From the NCBI GenBank assembly GCA_955652395.1, contig CATPBJ010000058.1, positions 1 to 56,371 on the forward strand: DNA of 56,371 bases, read 5' to 3'. The DNA comes from an uncultured Terriglobales bacterium. Lineage in GTDB: Bacteria; Acidobacteriota; Terriglobia; Terriglobales; Acidobacteriaceae. Position numbers and translations under genes: made by a program. Below the pieces are notes generated by a model. The model was given only the letters and a program-made list of their open reading frames with translations. It was not told the DNA's origin and did no database searches. This document shows, piece after piece, positions 1 through 7,911 of this stretch; position 1 is the stretch's first letter; each line of letters starts with the position of its first letter.

Positions 1-411
1 CCACGTTGGCGGGTTGCAACGCGATGGTTCACCAGCACTTAGACGGAACTCTGAGCCTCACGCACGGGCCGCATCGCCTGGGACGATACACCGCCCAGGG
101 CACGGCACTGCAGGAACACAAACCGCCGGCGCGACGGGCTGCTGGTTAACTTAACTAAAACCGGACAACTCACGTGCTACGAAAACCGGACCTTTTAACT
201 TGCTACGGACAGATGAATCAAGATGAAGGCTGTTCGTGGGTAGCAGGGAGTTGTAGTCATACCCCCACCTATCTTGAAACTGCAAATGCAAGCTTAATAT
301 TCACCGGGCGGGCCTCCAACAGAGCTTCGCGCCACGCTGCAAATAACACCAGAGCTTGAAGTAGTGGCGTCGGCTTAAGCGTTTGGCTTCTTCGAGAGGG
401 TAGGGGTCGGG
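1..411. other. Window edge, no gene recognised; possible IS end inside
   Basis: I see no convincing coding region in these 411 bases. The only open frame has no recognisable protein features. The one notable structure is a pair of direct repeats at 157-207, described separately. The MFS gene to the right ends at 412 on the minus strand, so this stretch lies downstream of it. Confidence 0.5.
157..207. repeat. Two direct repeats resembling an IS21-family terminal repeat
   Basis: Two near-identical words lie head to tail, at 157-181 and 182-207. Both begin AAAACCGGAC and end TGCTACG, and the middle is variable (AACTCACG against CTTTTAACT). IS21-family elements carry several direct repeats of the type AAAACCGGACA...TTTGCT at their ends, where the transposase binds. 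No istA or istB gene is visible in the window, so this is at most a solo end or a remnant; the rest could lie to the left. Assignment is from memory of the repeat pattern, not a search. Confidence 0.4.
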
Positions 412-1731
412 CTAATCTTCCACGACCCTTGCTGTCATCTCAACCGATGGCTCCCCGCCTGCGACTTCCTGGGCCACGATCAACTGCCGGGCTTCGACCC
501 TGATTTTAGGCAGGTGGAGGAAGAATAGAACGGCTGCTCCGATGCAGGCGACGGCACCGACGGAGACGGTAAAGGTAGCTCCCAGGTGTTCCGCCAATGC
601 CCCTGCGAACAGCGAGCCGAAGGGCGCCATCCCCATGAACATCATGGTGTACATCGCCATCACACGGCCGCGCAGATGGTCTGGAACCATCGCCTGAATC
701 AGGGTGTTCGAGGACGACATTTGCAGCATCATGCAAAATCCCACCGGAAGCAACAAGGCAGCAGACAACCAGAAGCTGCGTGAAAAGGAAAAGAGCGCCA
801 GGCTGAGGCCGAAACCGCCACATGAGAATGCGACCCAGCGGCCCAGTCCCAGAACTCCGGAGCGGGTGGCCAGGGTAAGGGCTCCCAGGAGCGCGCCCAC
901 ACCGGTCGCTCCCATAAGAATTCCCAGGCCGCGGGCTCCGCCGTGCAGGATCTGGTCGGCGAAGACGGGCATGAGCACGGTGTAAGGCATCGCCACCAGG
1001 CTCACCAGTCCCAGCAGAAGCAGCAGGGCGCGAATGGGAGCGGTGTGGCGGGCAAAACGATAGCCTTCGATCAGGTGGGTCAGGGCGGGGCCCTGCGGCG
1101 CAAGACGAGCCGGCCGTTCCACTCGCATCATCAGCAAACCGGCGATCACGGCGATATAGCTGAGAGCGTTGGCGAGAAAGCACCAGCCCTCGCCGATTCT
1201 GGCTACGAGGATCCCAGCGATGGCAGGGCCGATAATTCGCGCGCCGTTGAACATGGAAGAATTCAGCGCGATGGCATTCATCAGGTCTTCCTTGCCCACC
1301 ATGTCGACCAGGAAGGATTGCCGCGCAGGAACGTCGAAGGCATTCACCACCCCGAGCAGCGCCGCCAGCACAAAAATGACCCACACGCTTATGACTCCGG
1401 TAAGGGTAAGCGTGGCAAAAACCAGGGCCAGAATCATGGACGAAATCTGAGTGCCGATGACGATCCGTTGGCGATTGAGTCGGTCGGCCATAATGCCGCC
1501 CAGGGGCGCCACCAGAAATACGGGAATCTGGCCGGCGAATCCAGCGGCGCCTAGCAACAGCGCCGAGCCGGTCAGGCGATACACCAGCCATGACTGTGCA
1601 ATACTTTGCATCCAGGTGCCGATCAGGGAGATGAGTTGTCCGCTGAAGAAAAGCTGAAAGTTACGATGGCGCAAGGCCCTGAGGGTGGCAGGTAGCCACC
1701 CCGTTTTCTGCGCCGCTGGTCCGGAGTTCAC
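412..1731 (-). CDS. MFS transporter, DHA3/EntS-like exporter
   Basis: A 439-residue integral membrane protein with about 12 hydrophobic segments, the length expected for the major facilitator superfamily. It begins with a short cytosolic stretch and the motif LRHRNFQLFFSGQLIS, typical of the DHA3 (EntS/MFS_3) drug and siderophore exporters. The cytoplasmic loop between TM2 and TM3 carries GGIMADRLNRQR, the classic MFS motif A. It probably exports a small hydrophobic compound by proton antiport; the substrate cannot be read from sequence. The gene stands alone, with 341 bp of non-coding DNA separating it from the divergent PilZ gene. No regulator lies beside it. Confidence 0.85.
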   Translation of the reverse strand: MNSGPAAQKTGWLPATLRALRHRNFQLFFSGQLISLIGTWMQSIAQSWLVYRLTGSALLLGAAGFAGQIPVFLVAPLGGIMADRLNRQRIVIGTQISSMILALVFATLTLTGVISVWVIFVLAALLGVVNAFDVPARQSFLVDMVGKEDLMNAIALNSSMFNGARIIGPAIAGILVARIGEGWCFLANALSYIAVIAGLLMMRVERPARLAPQGPALTHLIEGYRFARHTAPIRALLLLLGLVSLVAMPYTVLMPVFADQILHGGARGLGILMGATGVGALLGALTLATRSGVLGLGRWVAFSCGGFGLSLALFSFSRSFWLSAALLLPVGFCMMLQMSSSNTLIQAMVPDHLRGRVMAMYTMMFMGMAPFGSLFAGALAEHLGATFTVSVGAVACIGAAVLFFLHLPKIRVEARQLIVAQEVAGGEPSVEMTARVVED

Positions 1732-2072
1732 CGATAATTACCCGATAGATCCGTCGGCAGTACCCGAATCGGTCTTTCCCAGTCTCGCCGTTTTGAAGAT
1801 TGCCTGCAACTTCCTGAGACCATGTCGGGCTTCAAGGCCCAAAATTGGAATTACAAATGGGACAGCAATTTCCAGCTTCCGCCCTGCTTCGCGGTGGAGT
1901 AGAGTAGTCGATGTTCGACGTCGGCTTGTCCGGGAGTTTCCGACTAGTCTGGCAAGTCTAGGGGCAAGGCATTCGTTGATTCTGGAATTTCCTGCGGTAC
2001 GAGCAGACAATTCCCTTCGGTGTCGCCTCTGCAGACCCTCCTGAGGTTGGAACGCCGGCTATCGGAGAAACC
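1732..2072. other. Divergent intergenic region, no gene seen
   Basis: This 341-bp gap separates the minus-strand MFS gene from the plus-strand PilZ gene and must hold both promoters. I could not assign a -35/-10 pair with confidence. A plausible ribosome binding site, GGAGAAACC, sits directly before the PilZ start at 2073. Confidence 0.4.
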
Positions 2073-2513
2073 ATGAGCACCAATCAGGTCCAGCTTGAGC
2101 GCCGCGCGTCGCAGCGCTTCGGTTTTCAGCTTCCGGTTGCAGTGCGCTTGGCAGGTACGGAGCGCGAGGGTTGCGGTTTTACCCAGGACTTGAGCGGACG
2201 TGGAGCATTCTTCTACACCGATTTTCAGGTCGCGGAAGGCGATGCCGTCGAACTGACTTTCGTGATGCCGGCCGAGATCACGCTGACTGAGAATATGCGA
2301 GTGCGCTGCCGTGGCCGGGTCACTCGCGTTCTACCGGCACAAAGCAAATTCGGAGTTGCCGTGCATCTCGAGGGATACGAATATCTTTCCGAGACCGGGA
2401 GCGCGGCTCAAGTTTCAACCAGCTTCCCCCGGGTCTCGGGCGCGCACGACGCGAATCGAAGCCGAAAAAATCCTGCCGTCCCAGGTTCGCCCAGTCTCGC
2501 AGTCGAGGGCTAA
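2073..2513 (+). CDS. PilZ domain protein
   Basis: A 146-residue soluble protein with one PilZ fold. The c-di-GMP signature begins with RRASQRFGFQLPV near residues 10-20 (the RxxxR element) and continues with the second element around TQDLSGRGAFFYTD at residues 38-51, where families usually have D/NxSxxG; here it reads DLSGRG. This suggests c-di-GMP binding, usually in control of motility, pili or polysaccharide. The last 30 residues are low-complexity and Ser/Arg-rich. A CpaE-like ATPase follows about 290 bp downstream on the same strand, so a link to surface pili is reasonable but is inference. Confidence 0.85.
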   Translation: MSTNQVQLERRASQRFGFQLPVAVRLAGTEREGCGFTQDLSGRGAFFYTDFQVAEGDAVELTFVMPAEITLTENMRVRCRGRVTRVLPAQSKFGVAVHLEGYEYLSETGSAAQVSTSFPRVSGAHDANRSRKNPAVPGSPSLAVEG

Positions 2514-2805
2514 GAAAGCGGAGCAGGAAGGGCTTTCCCACGTCGCAAGGGCTGCGGGGAGCGTTTTTCCACGGTTTTTACTCCTTCCCAATCCCGTCCT
2601 TTTTGCATAAAATGCTAGCTACAGATGGAAGAGTGGCTTCGGATTCCTGCTTGCACTTTCCCCCAGCGATCATTGAAGAGTCGCTACAGGTGTGCGCGGT
2701 GGTGGGGAAATTCGAATCTTCCCAGCAAACACGATCGAGTTACGGAAGTCACTTGGCGTAACCCTTATCTCAATAACATACTGATGCAAGACACAGAGTG
2801 AAGCC
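2514..2805 (+). other. Intergenic region before the cpaE-like gene
   Basis: These 292 bases hold no recognisable gene. Shortly upstream of the cpaE-like start there is TTGGCG and, 18 bp later, CATACT, which could be a weak sigma-70 promoter; the match is poor and unproven. Confidence 0.3.
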
Positions 2806-4038
2806 ATGCAGGGTGTAGCGGTAACTCTTCTCACTGAAGACAGGGAACGGCTGCCGGTGCTCCAGCATCGTCTGGAAGGAACTGGAATGGGCCGTAACGT
2901 CTTCAGTCACGTGGGGTTCCCGTCCAGCCCCACCGACCCTGTGCTGCGCCAGATTCAGGACGTCCGGACGGAAGTGGTCGTCGTCGATATTGATGCGCAA
3001 GATGTGCAGCGGGCCATTGGTACCATCGAACTGATCCAGGCGAACACCACGGACATTGCCATTTTTGCGGTCGGCGAACTGAACCATCCGCCTACCATCG
3101 TGGCTGCGATGCGTGCCGGTGCGGGCGAATTTCTGGAACGTAACGTGACCTCCGAGGCCTTGATCGAGGCGTTGACACGGGTTACAGCTACCCGCGGCAA
3201 AAGCCGCACTACTTCGGGCCGGGCGCGAATCTTCACGGTGATGAATTCCAAAGGCGGGGCGGGCGGCACCAGCGTGGCCGTCAATATCGCCATCGCACTG
3301 CAGGAAACTCAGGGTGGTGTCTTACTGGTGGATTTTGCTCCGCTGGGGCATTGCGCTCTTCATCTCAATGTGCGGCCCACGTTCGGGGTAGTGGATGCCC
3401 TGCAAAACCTGCACCGGCTGGATGCCTCACTGCTGGAAGGCTTGATGACGCAGTGCAAGGGCGGCCTCCAGTTGCTGGCCGGTCCGCAACAGCCCCAGCC
3501 CCTGACGCCGACCGCGGCGGAACTGGCGCGGCTGTTTGATTTGCTGATGGCGCACTTCCGTTATGTCGTGGTCGACTGCTCGGGCCGTGTCGACCAGATG
3601 GCGCGGCTGCTGTGCGATCACTCGAATGCCATCCTGCTGGTCGCTCAGGCGGACGTGGTTTCGCTGTGGAGCGCCAGCCGCATACGCGCGTTTCTGGAAG
3701 AGGGCGGCACCCGGGATCGAGTCCGAATCGTTCTCAATCGCTACAAGAAAATTCCCGGCTTCACAGACGAGGATGTGGAGAAAGCCACAAGCTGCAAGCT
3801 GCTCTGGAAAATTCCCAACAATTACCAGTCGATTGCACCTGCCATCGACAAGGGAGTGCCGGTGGCATTCCAGGAGAACACCGACATTGGCCGTTCTTTC
3901 CGCTCCCTGGCGACAGCTCTGGCGCAAGCTTCCCCAACCTCCGAAGGCTCACTCGAGTTGTCGTACCGGGATGAAAAGGTTGATCCCAAGAAGTCAACTG
4001 GCCGGCTCTTGATTTCGCCCTTACGGGCGGGCCAGTAG
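2806..4038 (+). CDS. CpaE-like pilus assembly ATPase (receiver-like plus ParA/MinD fold)
   Basis: 410 residues in two parts. Residues 1-125 look like a degenerate response-regulator receiver, with an acidic VVVVDID strand. Residues 140-380 form a ParA/MinD-type ATPase. The deviant Walker A reads KGGAGGTS at about 149-156: the usual GKT lysine is absent, as in CpaE proteins (KGGVGATT). The Walker B-like strand is YVVVDCSGRVD. CpaE helps localise the Flp/Tad pilus machine to the cell pole. No other tad/cpa genes lie in this window, so it is an orphan here. An alternative is a general MinD-like regulator. ATG start at 2806, weak ribosome binding site. Confidence 0.75.
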   Translation: MQGVAVTLLTEDRERLPVLQHRLEGTGMGRNVFSHVGFPSSPTDPVLRQIQDVRTEVVVVDIDAQDVQRAIGTIELIQANTTDIAIFAVGELNHPPTIVAAMRAGAGEFLERNVTSEALIEALTRVTATRGKSRTTSGRARIFTVMNSKGGAGGTSVAVNIAIALQETQGGVLLVDFAPLGHCALHLNVRPTFGVVDALQNLHRLDASLLEGLMTQCKGGLQLLAGPQQPQPLTPTAAELARLFDLLMAHFRYVVVDCSGRVDQMARLLCDHSNAILLVAQADVVSLWSASRIRAFLEEGGTRDRVRIVLNRYKKIPGFTDEDVEKATSCKLLWKIPNNYQSIAPAIDKGVPVAFQENTDIGRSFRSLATALAQASPTSEGSLELSYRDEKVDPKKSTGRLLISPLRAGQ

Positions 4039-4065
4039 GCTTTCAGCTCTCGGCGATCCAGCTCT

Positions 4066-5736
4066 TCATTGGTGTCCTCCATCAACCTGGAAAACATAAA
4101 GCGAGTGATCGAGGATTTTTATCGGCTTCCCCTGCAGCAGCCAGCGATACCTCTCCGGTTCGGCCAGATACTGTCCCGAGAGATTGGTTGCGCTCACGAT
4201 GACAGTGCCGGAGACGCGCTTGTGTCCCCCGAAGAAATCAGACTGAATTCCGTACAGCTGCGGATCGACGCTCCCAAAGTACGATAGCGAGATCCGCTCC
4301 GCGGGATGGTCGCGCTGATAGTCCCTTAAGGCCAGCAACCCCTGCCCCCAGTCGAGGTTGCTGTCGGTCAGCAGGCGGTAGCTTTCCGCCGGCCTCACGA
4401 ACGGCGTGAAATACGAGAGATAACCCGGCGCGTAACGCAGCGCATCGGCCGCGTTCAGCGCTGCCAGCAAGATCAAGAGGGTTGCGCCAGTACGCCTAGG
4501 TCGGGCCCATTCCCATAGCGCTGCGGCGAACAAGATGGCGAAAGGATACATGGGCAACACGTGCCGCTCTCCAAGGTTGAAGCGGGCGGAAATCGCCATC
4601 ACCAGGTAAAGCGCAGGAAATGACGCGATGATCCACAGGTCAGCTGGGACGCGCATCTTTCTTCGCAGGGCAATCGCCAAGCCAGTCAAGGACAAGCCCA
4701 ACACCATCGTCGGCCACTTCAACAGGATCACGATAGGGTAGTACAGCGTCCATCCGCCATGATATGAAACCTGTCCCAGAAAGAATGCGGGCTGGCCTTG
4801 CCGGTTGTGTCTGACCAGTTCACGGAAACCTTCTACGTATTCTCCCGCCGGAATCAGCACGCTGTAGTTTCTGTTACCTTCCACCGGTTTGACGATCGGC
4901 CTATTCCAGTTGGGGAAGGTGGCAGTCAAGGTGCCGTCGCGCACGGTGAGGTGCGCCACGTGAAAGAAGTACCCCGCCCAGACCACGAAAAATGCGAGCA
5001 GCAGCGCCACCGTCGCTTTGTTCCAGCTGCACTTCGTGGGTGCCGAGATTATCTTGTCCGATCCCAGGAGAAGCATCCACAGCATGGCTAAGACGAACAT
5101 GGGTGCGCTGGAGAACTTGGCCAGAAGCATCAGACCCAGCAGCAGCCCGAACTTGACCGTCTTTTCCCAAGTTGGCTCTCGCCGCCAGCGCACCAGGGCC
5201 CATGCCGTGGCGAAAATAAACAGCGTGGCCGCGCCATCGGTTGCCGCGATCGAAAAATGGGCAATCAGTGCGGGCGAAAACGCAAACAAAGCCAGCGCGA
5301 AATTTGCGGCAGTCCGGGAAAACAAACGATCTGCGGCTCGCCATACCACCCAGGCCAACACCAGGCCGAGCAAAACATTCATGGCGCGCGCCCGCCTTGC
5401 AAGGGAGACCGGATCGGGTGTAATGCAGGTGACGCGAAATGAATCCCACAGCTGCTGAATACCCACTTGCCACTTGGGGCCGATCAGCGGGAGCGTGCAC
5501 CACAGGCGGGCCAGCGGAGGGTGATCGTTGTACTGTTCGAATCGTCCGTAGCGCCAGGCGTCCAATCCTTCGGCGATGTGTACGGGCTCATCGTAGGTAA
5601 GCGATTGAGTGCGGATGAACCAGGCACATTGCGTTACATAGAGGACTGCAAACAGGGCCGGAAGAAGCCACCCAGCCAGAAGAATCTTAGGGGCGGGCAC
5701 AGTGGATATCGGTTGAACAGTTTCCGGACGACTCAT
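4066..5736 (-). CDS. GT39-type membrane glycosyltransferase (ArnT/PMT family)
   Basis: A multi-pass membrane protein of 556 residues from ATG 5736. A longer open frame begins at 5997, but its first 87 residues are Arg/Cys-rich and non-membrane, and they would overlap the divergent sulfatase gene, so I reject it. After TM1 comes the periplasmic loop LTYDEPVHIAEG with the DE pair typical of GT-C enzymes using polyprenyl-phosphate sugars, then HPPLARL, the counterpart of the ArnT/PMT HPPL motif. About ten further TM segments follow. The C-terminal soluble part carries SNLDWGQGLLALRDY, common in bacterial members. It probably glycosylates an envelope lipid or protein; the acceptor is unknown. The divergent neighbour is a membrane hydrolase of the sulfatase family. 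Confidence 0.8.
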   Translation of the reverse strand: MSRPETVQPISTVPAPKILLAGWLLPALFAVLYVTQCAWFIRTQSLTYDEPVHIAEGLDAWRYGRFEQYNDHPPLARLWCTLPLIGPKWQVGIQQLWDSFRVTCITPDPVSLARRARAMNVLLGLVLAWVVWRAADRLFSRTAANFALALFAFSPALIAHFSIAATDGAATLFIFATAWALVRWRREPTWEKTVKFGLLLGLMLLAKFSSAPMFVLAMLWMLLLGSDKIISAPTKCSWNKATVALLLAFFVVWAGYFFHVAHLTVRDGTLTATFPNWNRPIVKPVEGNRNYSVLIPAGEYVEGFRELVRHNRQGQPAFFLGQVSYHGGWTLYYPIVILLKWPTMVLGLSLTGLAIALRRKMRVPADLWIIASFPALYLVMAISARFNLGERHVLPMYPFAILFAAALWEWARPRRTGATLLILLAALNAADALRYAPGYLSYFTPFVRPAESYRLLTDSNLDWGQGLLALRDYQRDHPAERISLSYFGSVDPQLYGIQSDFFGGHKRVSGTVIVSATNLSGQYLAEPERYRWLLQGKPIKILDHSLYVFQVDGGHQ

Positions 5737-5829
5737 TCTGGGCCCGCTACGTTCGCGGGATTTCACTCTACTGCAGCGTGCGGGAAAGTTCCACTCGCGC
5801 CCGACTGCTAGACTGGATAACTCGATCCC

Positions 5830-7728
5830 ATGGTGAGTACGGAACGCATGGACCAACCGTCCCACGCAGCGCCTCGGAATGCAGGCTCGCTCCTGGTTGT
5901 GGGCCTCGGTTCCGGAATTGGCGCGGGTTTCGTTGAAGGGGCAGGGCTGCTGTTTTTTCAGAAGGTCAATTGGGCTCGATGGGGTCCGATGATGCACGTG
6001 TCCAGGGAGATCGTCTGGATTTCTCCCATTCTGGACGCGATCCTCTTCTTATCGCTCGCGCTGATCTGCGCCGTCGTGGCTCGACTCGCGCCTCGTCTTC
6101 CCGCCATACGAGTGCTTGTCTTCCTGCTGACATTTCTCAGCGTTTACGACTGGCTCACGTTGACTAGCCGCCTATATCACCGCGCCTGCCTTTTGCTGGC
6201 ATTGGGGGTGGCCGTGGCCTTCACCCGTTGGTGCGGAAAACGGGAAGGCGCGTTCCTCCAATTCTGGAAAAAGACTACTCCCTGGATGGTCGCGGCATGG
6301 GTACTCGCGTTTGCCGGCATTCAAGGTGGCAAAGGGCTGCACGAACGGAATGCGGTGGCACAGCTTCCGATCGCCAAACCGGGCGCGCCCAACGTGCTGG
6401 TAATTGTCGTGGATACGTTGCGCGCCGATCATCTCTCTTCCTATGGCTACGCTCGTCCCACCAGCCCGAATTTCGACCGCCTGGCGCTGCAAGGAGTCTT
6501 GTTCAAGAACGCGATCTCCACCAGCTCGTGGAGCCTTCCGTCGCATGTTTCGCTGTTGACCGGCCGTTACCAGTTCGAGCATGGGGTTGGAAGCGTGCAG
6601 CCGGAACCGTGGCTGGGATGGCGTAATAAGGGCATGGGCGGCTTCCCCACGCTAGGAGAGGCGTTGGAGCAAAGAGGCTATCGCACCGGAGCATTCTCCG
6701 CCAATCGGACTTACTTTTCTCGCGACCTCGGCTTTGGCCGGGGCTTTGTCCACTTCGAAGACTATTTTCATTCACCCAGTGATGCCTTCGTGCGGACCCT
6801 CTACGGCAGGGAGTTTGCGCGTATCTATCTCAAGCGCAGCGAGCATAGCCTGGCCAAGCGTATGCTCCGAAGGCTCGGTCTCACTTCCCTGCTCGACCAG
6901 GACGCGGAAGGCTCCGGCAGTTATGGTGGCGCCTTCGGAGTCCGCAAGCGCGCCGACTTCGTGAACCAGGAAGCGATGGAATGGATTGACCGCGATCGCC
7001 AGCGACCCTTCTTTGTCTTCCTCAACTATTTCGATGTGCACGATCCCTACGGCGCTCCGCGATCCTACCCCAAACCTTCATGGGTGCAGCAAACCGACCT
7101 GGACGCATACGACAACAGCGTGCAGTACGTGGATGCCTACATCGGGCGGCTGATGGACGACCTGGGCCAGCGCGGTTTAGCGAACCATACGCTCGTGGTT
7201 ATTACGTCCGACCATGGTGAAGCGCTCGGGCAACATCAGCTAATGACCCATGGCAAAGCGCTCTACTGGGAGCAGATCCACGTGCCGCTGGTGATCTGGT
7301 ACCCCGGCCCCGTCCCGGCGGGCGTTAGGGTGACAAGGCCAGTGACCAATGCTGCAATTCCCGCAACGATCATGGACCTGATCGGTGCGGGCGCGCAAAG
7401 CCCGCTCCCCTCGCCCTCTTTGAGTGTGCTGTGGCAAACCGGAGGTGGGCCCAACTGGCCCGACCCCCTGTCCGAACTGGCGCGCAACGCCATTTCGGAC
7501 AAAGAGGACCAGATTGCGCGAACCTTGGCTCCTACCGCGAGCACCGGCTCCATGAAATCGCTGGTAACAGCGCAATGGCAACTGATCACGCATGAAAGCA
7601 TGGGCGATCAACTCTACGATTGGGTGCGCGACCCGGCAGAGTCCAACAATTTCATCCACACGCCGGAGGCCCAGGCCACGGCGGACGGCCTGGAGTCGCG
7701 CATGGAAGATGTGATGAGACGCAGATGA
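5830..7728 (+). CDS. Membrane-anchored sulfatase-family hydrolase
   Basis: 632 residues. The first 165 hold about five hydrophobic segments; the rest is an alkaline-phosphatase-superfamily sulfatase domain. Metal-binding elements are NVLVIVVDTLRADHLS and, near the C-terminus, ITSDHGEALGQH. The active-site segment reads SSWSLPSHVSLLTGR, so the residue modified in sulfatases is Ser rather than Cys. Ser-type sulfatases need an anSME-like enzyme, not seen here; alternatively the hydroxyl acts directly, as in lipoteichoic-acid-synthase-like phosphotransferases. It likely acts on the periplasmic side, perhaps on the glycan made by the divergent GT39 enzyme. A start at Met7 (5848) is also possible. 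A perfect 12-bp hairpin follows the stop. Confidence 0.75.
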   Translation: MVSTERMDQPSHAAPRNAGSLLVVGLGSGIGAGFVEGAGLLFFQKVNWARWGPMMHVSREIVWISPILDAILFLSLALICAVVARLAPRLPAIRVLVFLLTFLSVYDWLTLTSRLYHRACLLLALGVAVAFTRWCGKREGAFLQFWKKTTPWMVAAWVLAFAGIQGGKGLHERNAVAQLPIAKPGAPNVLVIVVDTLRADHLSSYGYARPTSPNFDRLALQGVLFKNAISTSSWSLPSHVSLLTGRYQFEHGVGSVQPEPWLGWRNKGMGGFPTLGEALEQRGYRTGAFSANRTYFSRDLGFGRGFVHFEDYFHSPSDAFVRTLYGREFARIYLKRSEHSLAKRMLRRLGLTSLLDQDAEGSGSYGGAFGVRKRADFVNQEAMEWIDRDRQRPFFVFLNYFDVHDPYGAPRSYPKPSWVQQTDLDAYDNSVQYVDAYIGRLMDDLGQRGLANHTLVVITSDHGEALGQHQLMTHGKALYWEQIHVPLVIWYPGPVPAGVRVTRPVTNAAIPATIMDLIGAGAQSPLPSPSLSVLWQTGGGPNWPDPLSELARNAISDKEDQIARTLAPTASTGSMKSLVTAQWQLITHESMGDQLYDWVRDPAESNNFIHTPEAQATADGLESRMEDVMRRR

Positions 7729-7775
7729 CTCCGCAGCCTGAACTACGAATCGAAAATGTCTGGAGTTTGAAAATT

Positions 7776-7803
7776 AAGAGGTAGGTAGCCGTACCTACCT
7801 CTT
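7776..7803. terminator. Perfect 12-bp hairpin between convergent genes
   Basis: AAGAGGTAGGTA at 7776-7787 pairs perfectly with TACCTACCTCTT at 7792-7803 across a 4-nt loop. It lies between the sulfatase-like gene (ends 7728, plus) and the CRTAC1 gene (ends 7912, minus). Read on the minus strand the stem is followed by AATTTTC, so it could be a bidirectional terminator, stronger on that strand. Confidence 0.65.
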
Positions 7804-7911
7804 TCGTGGGGTGAACTCTCAAAACCGCGGCCGGGGAAGGCCGAGGCCTGAGGTCTCAATCGCTGTCCCAAGGTAGCCGCTGTGAGGGCGGGGTGCAATA
7901 CTGCGAAAATA

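Noticed and set aside
5737-5997. N-terminal extension of the first GT39 gene
   Set aside because: It is not hydrophobic, is rich in Arg and Cys, and would overlap the start of the divergent sulfatase gene; the family begins just before TM1 at 5736.
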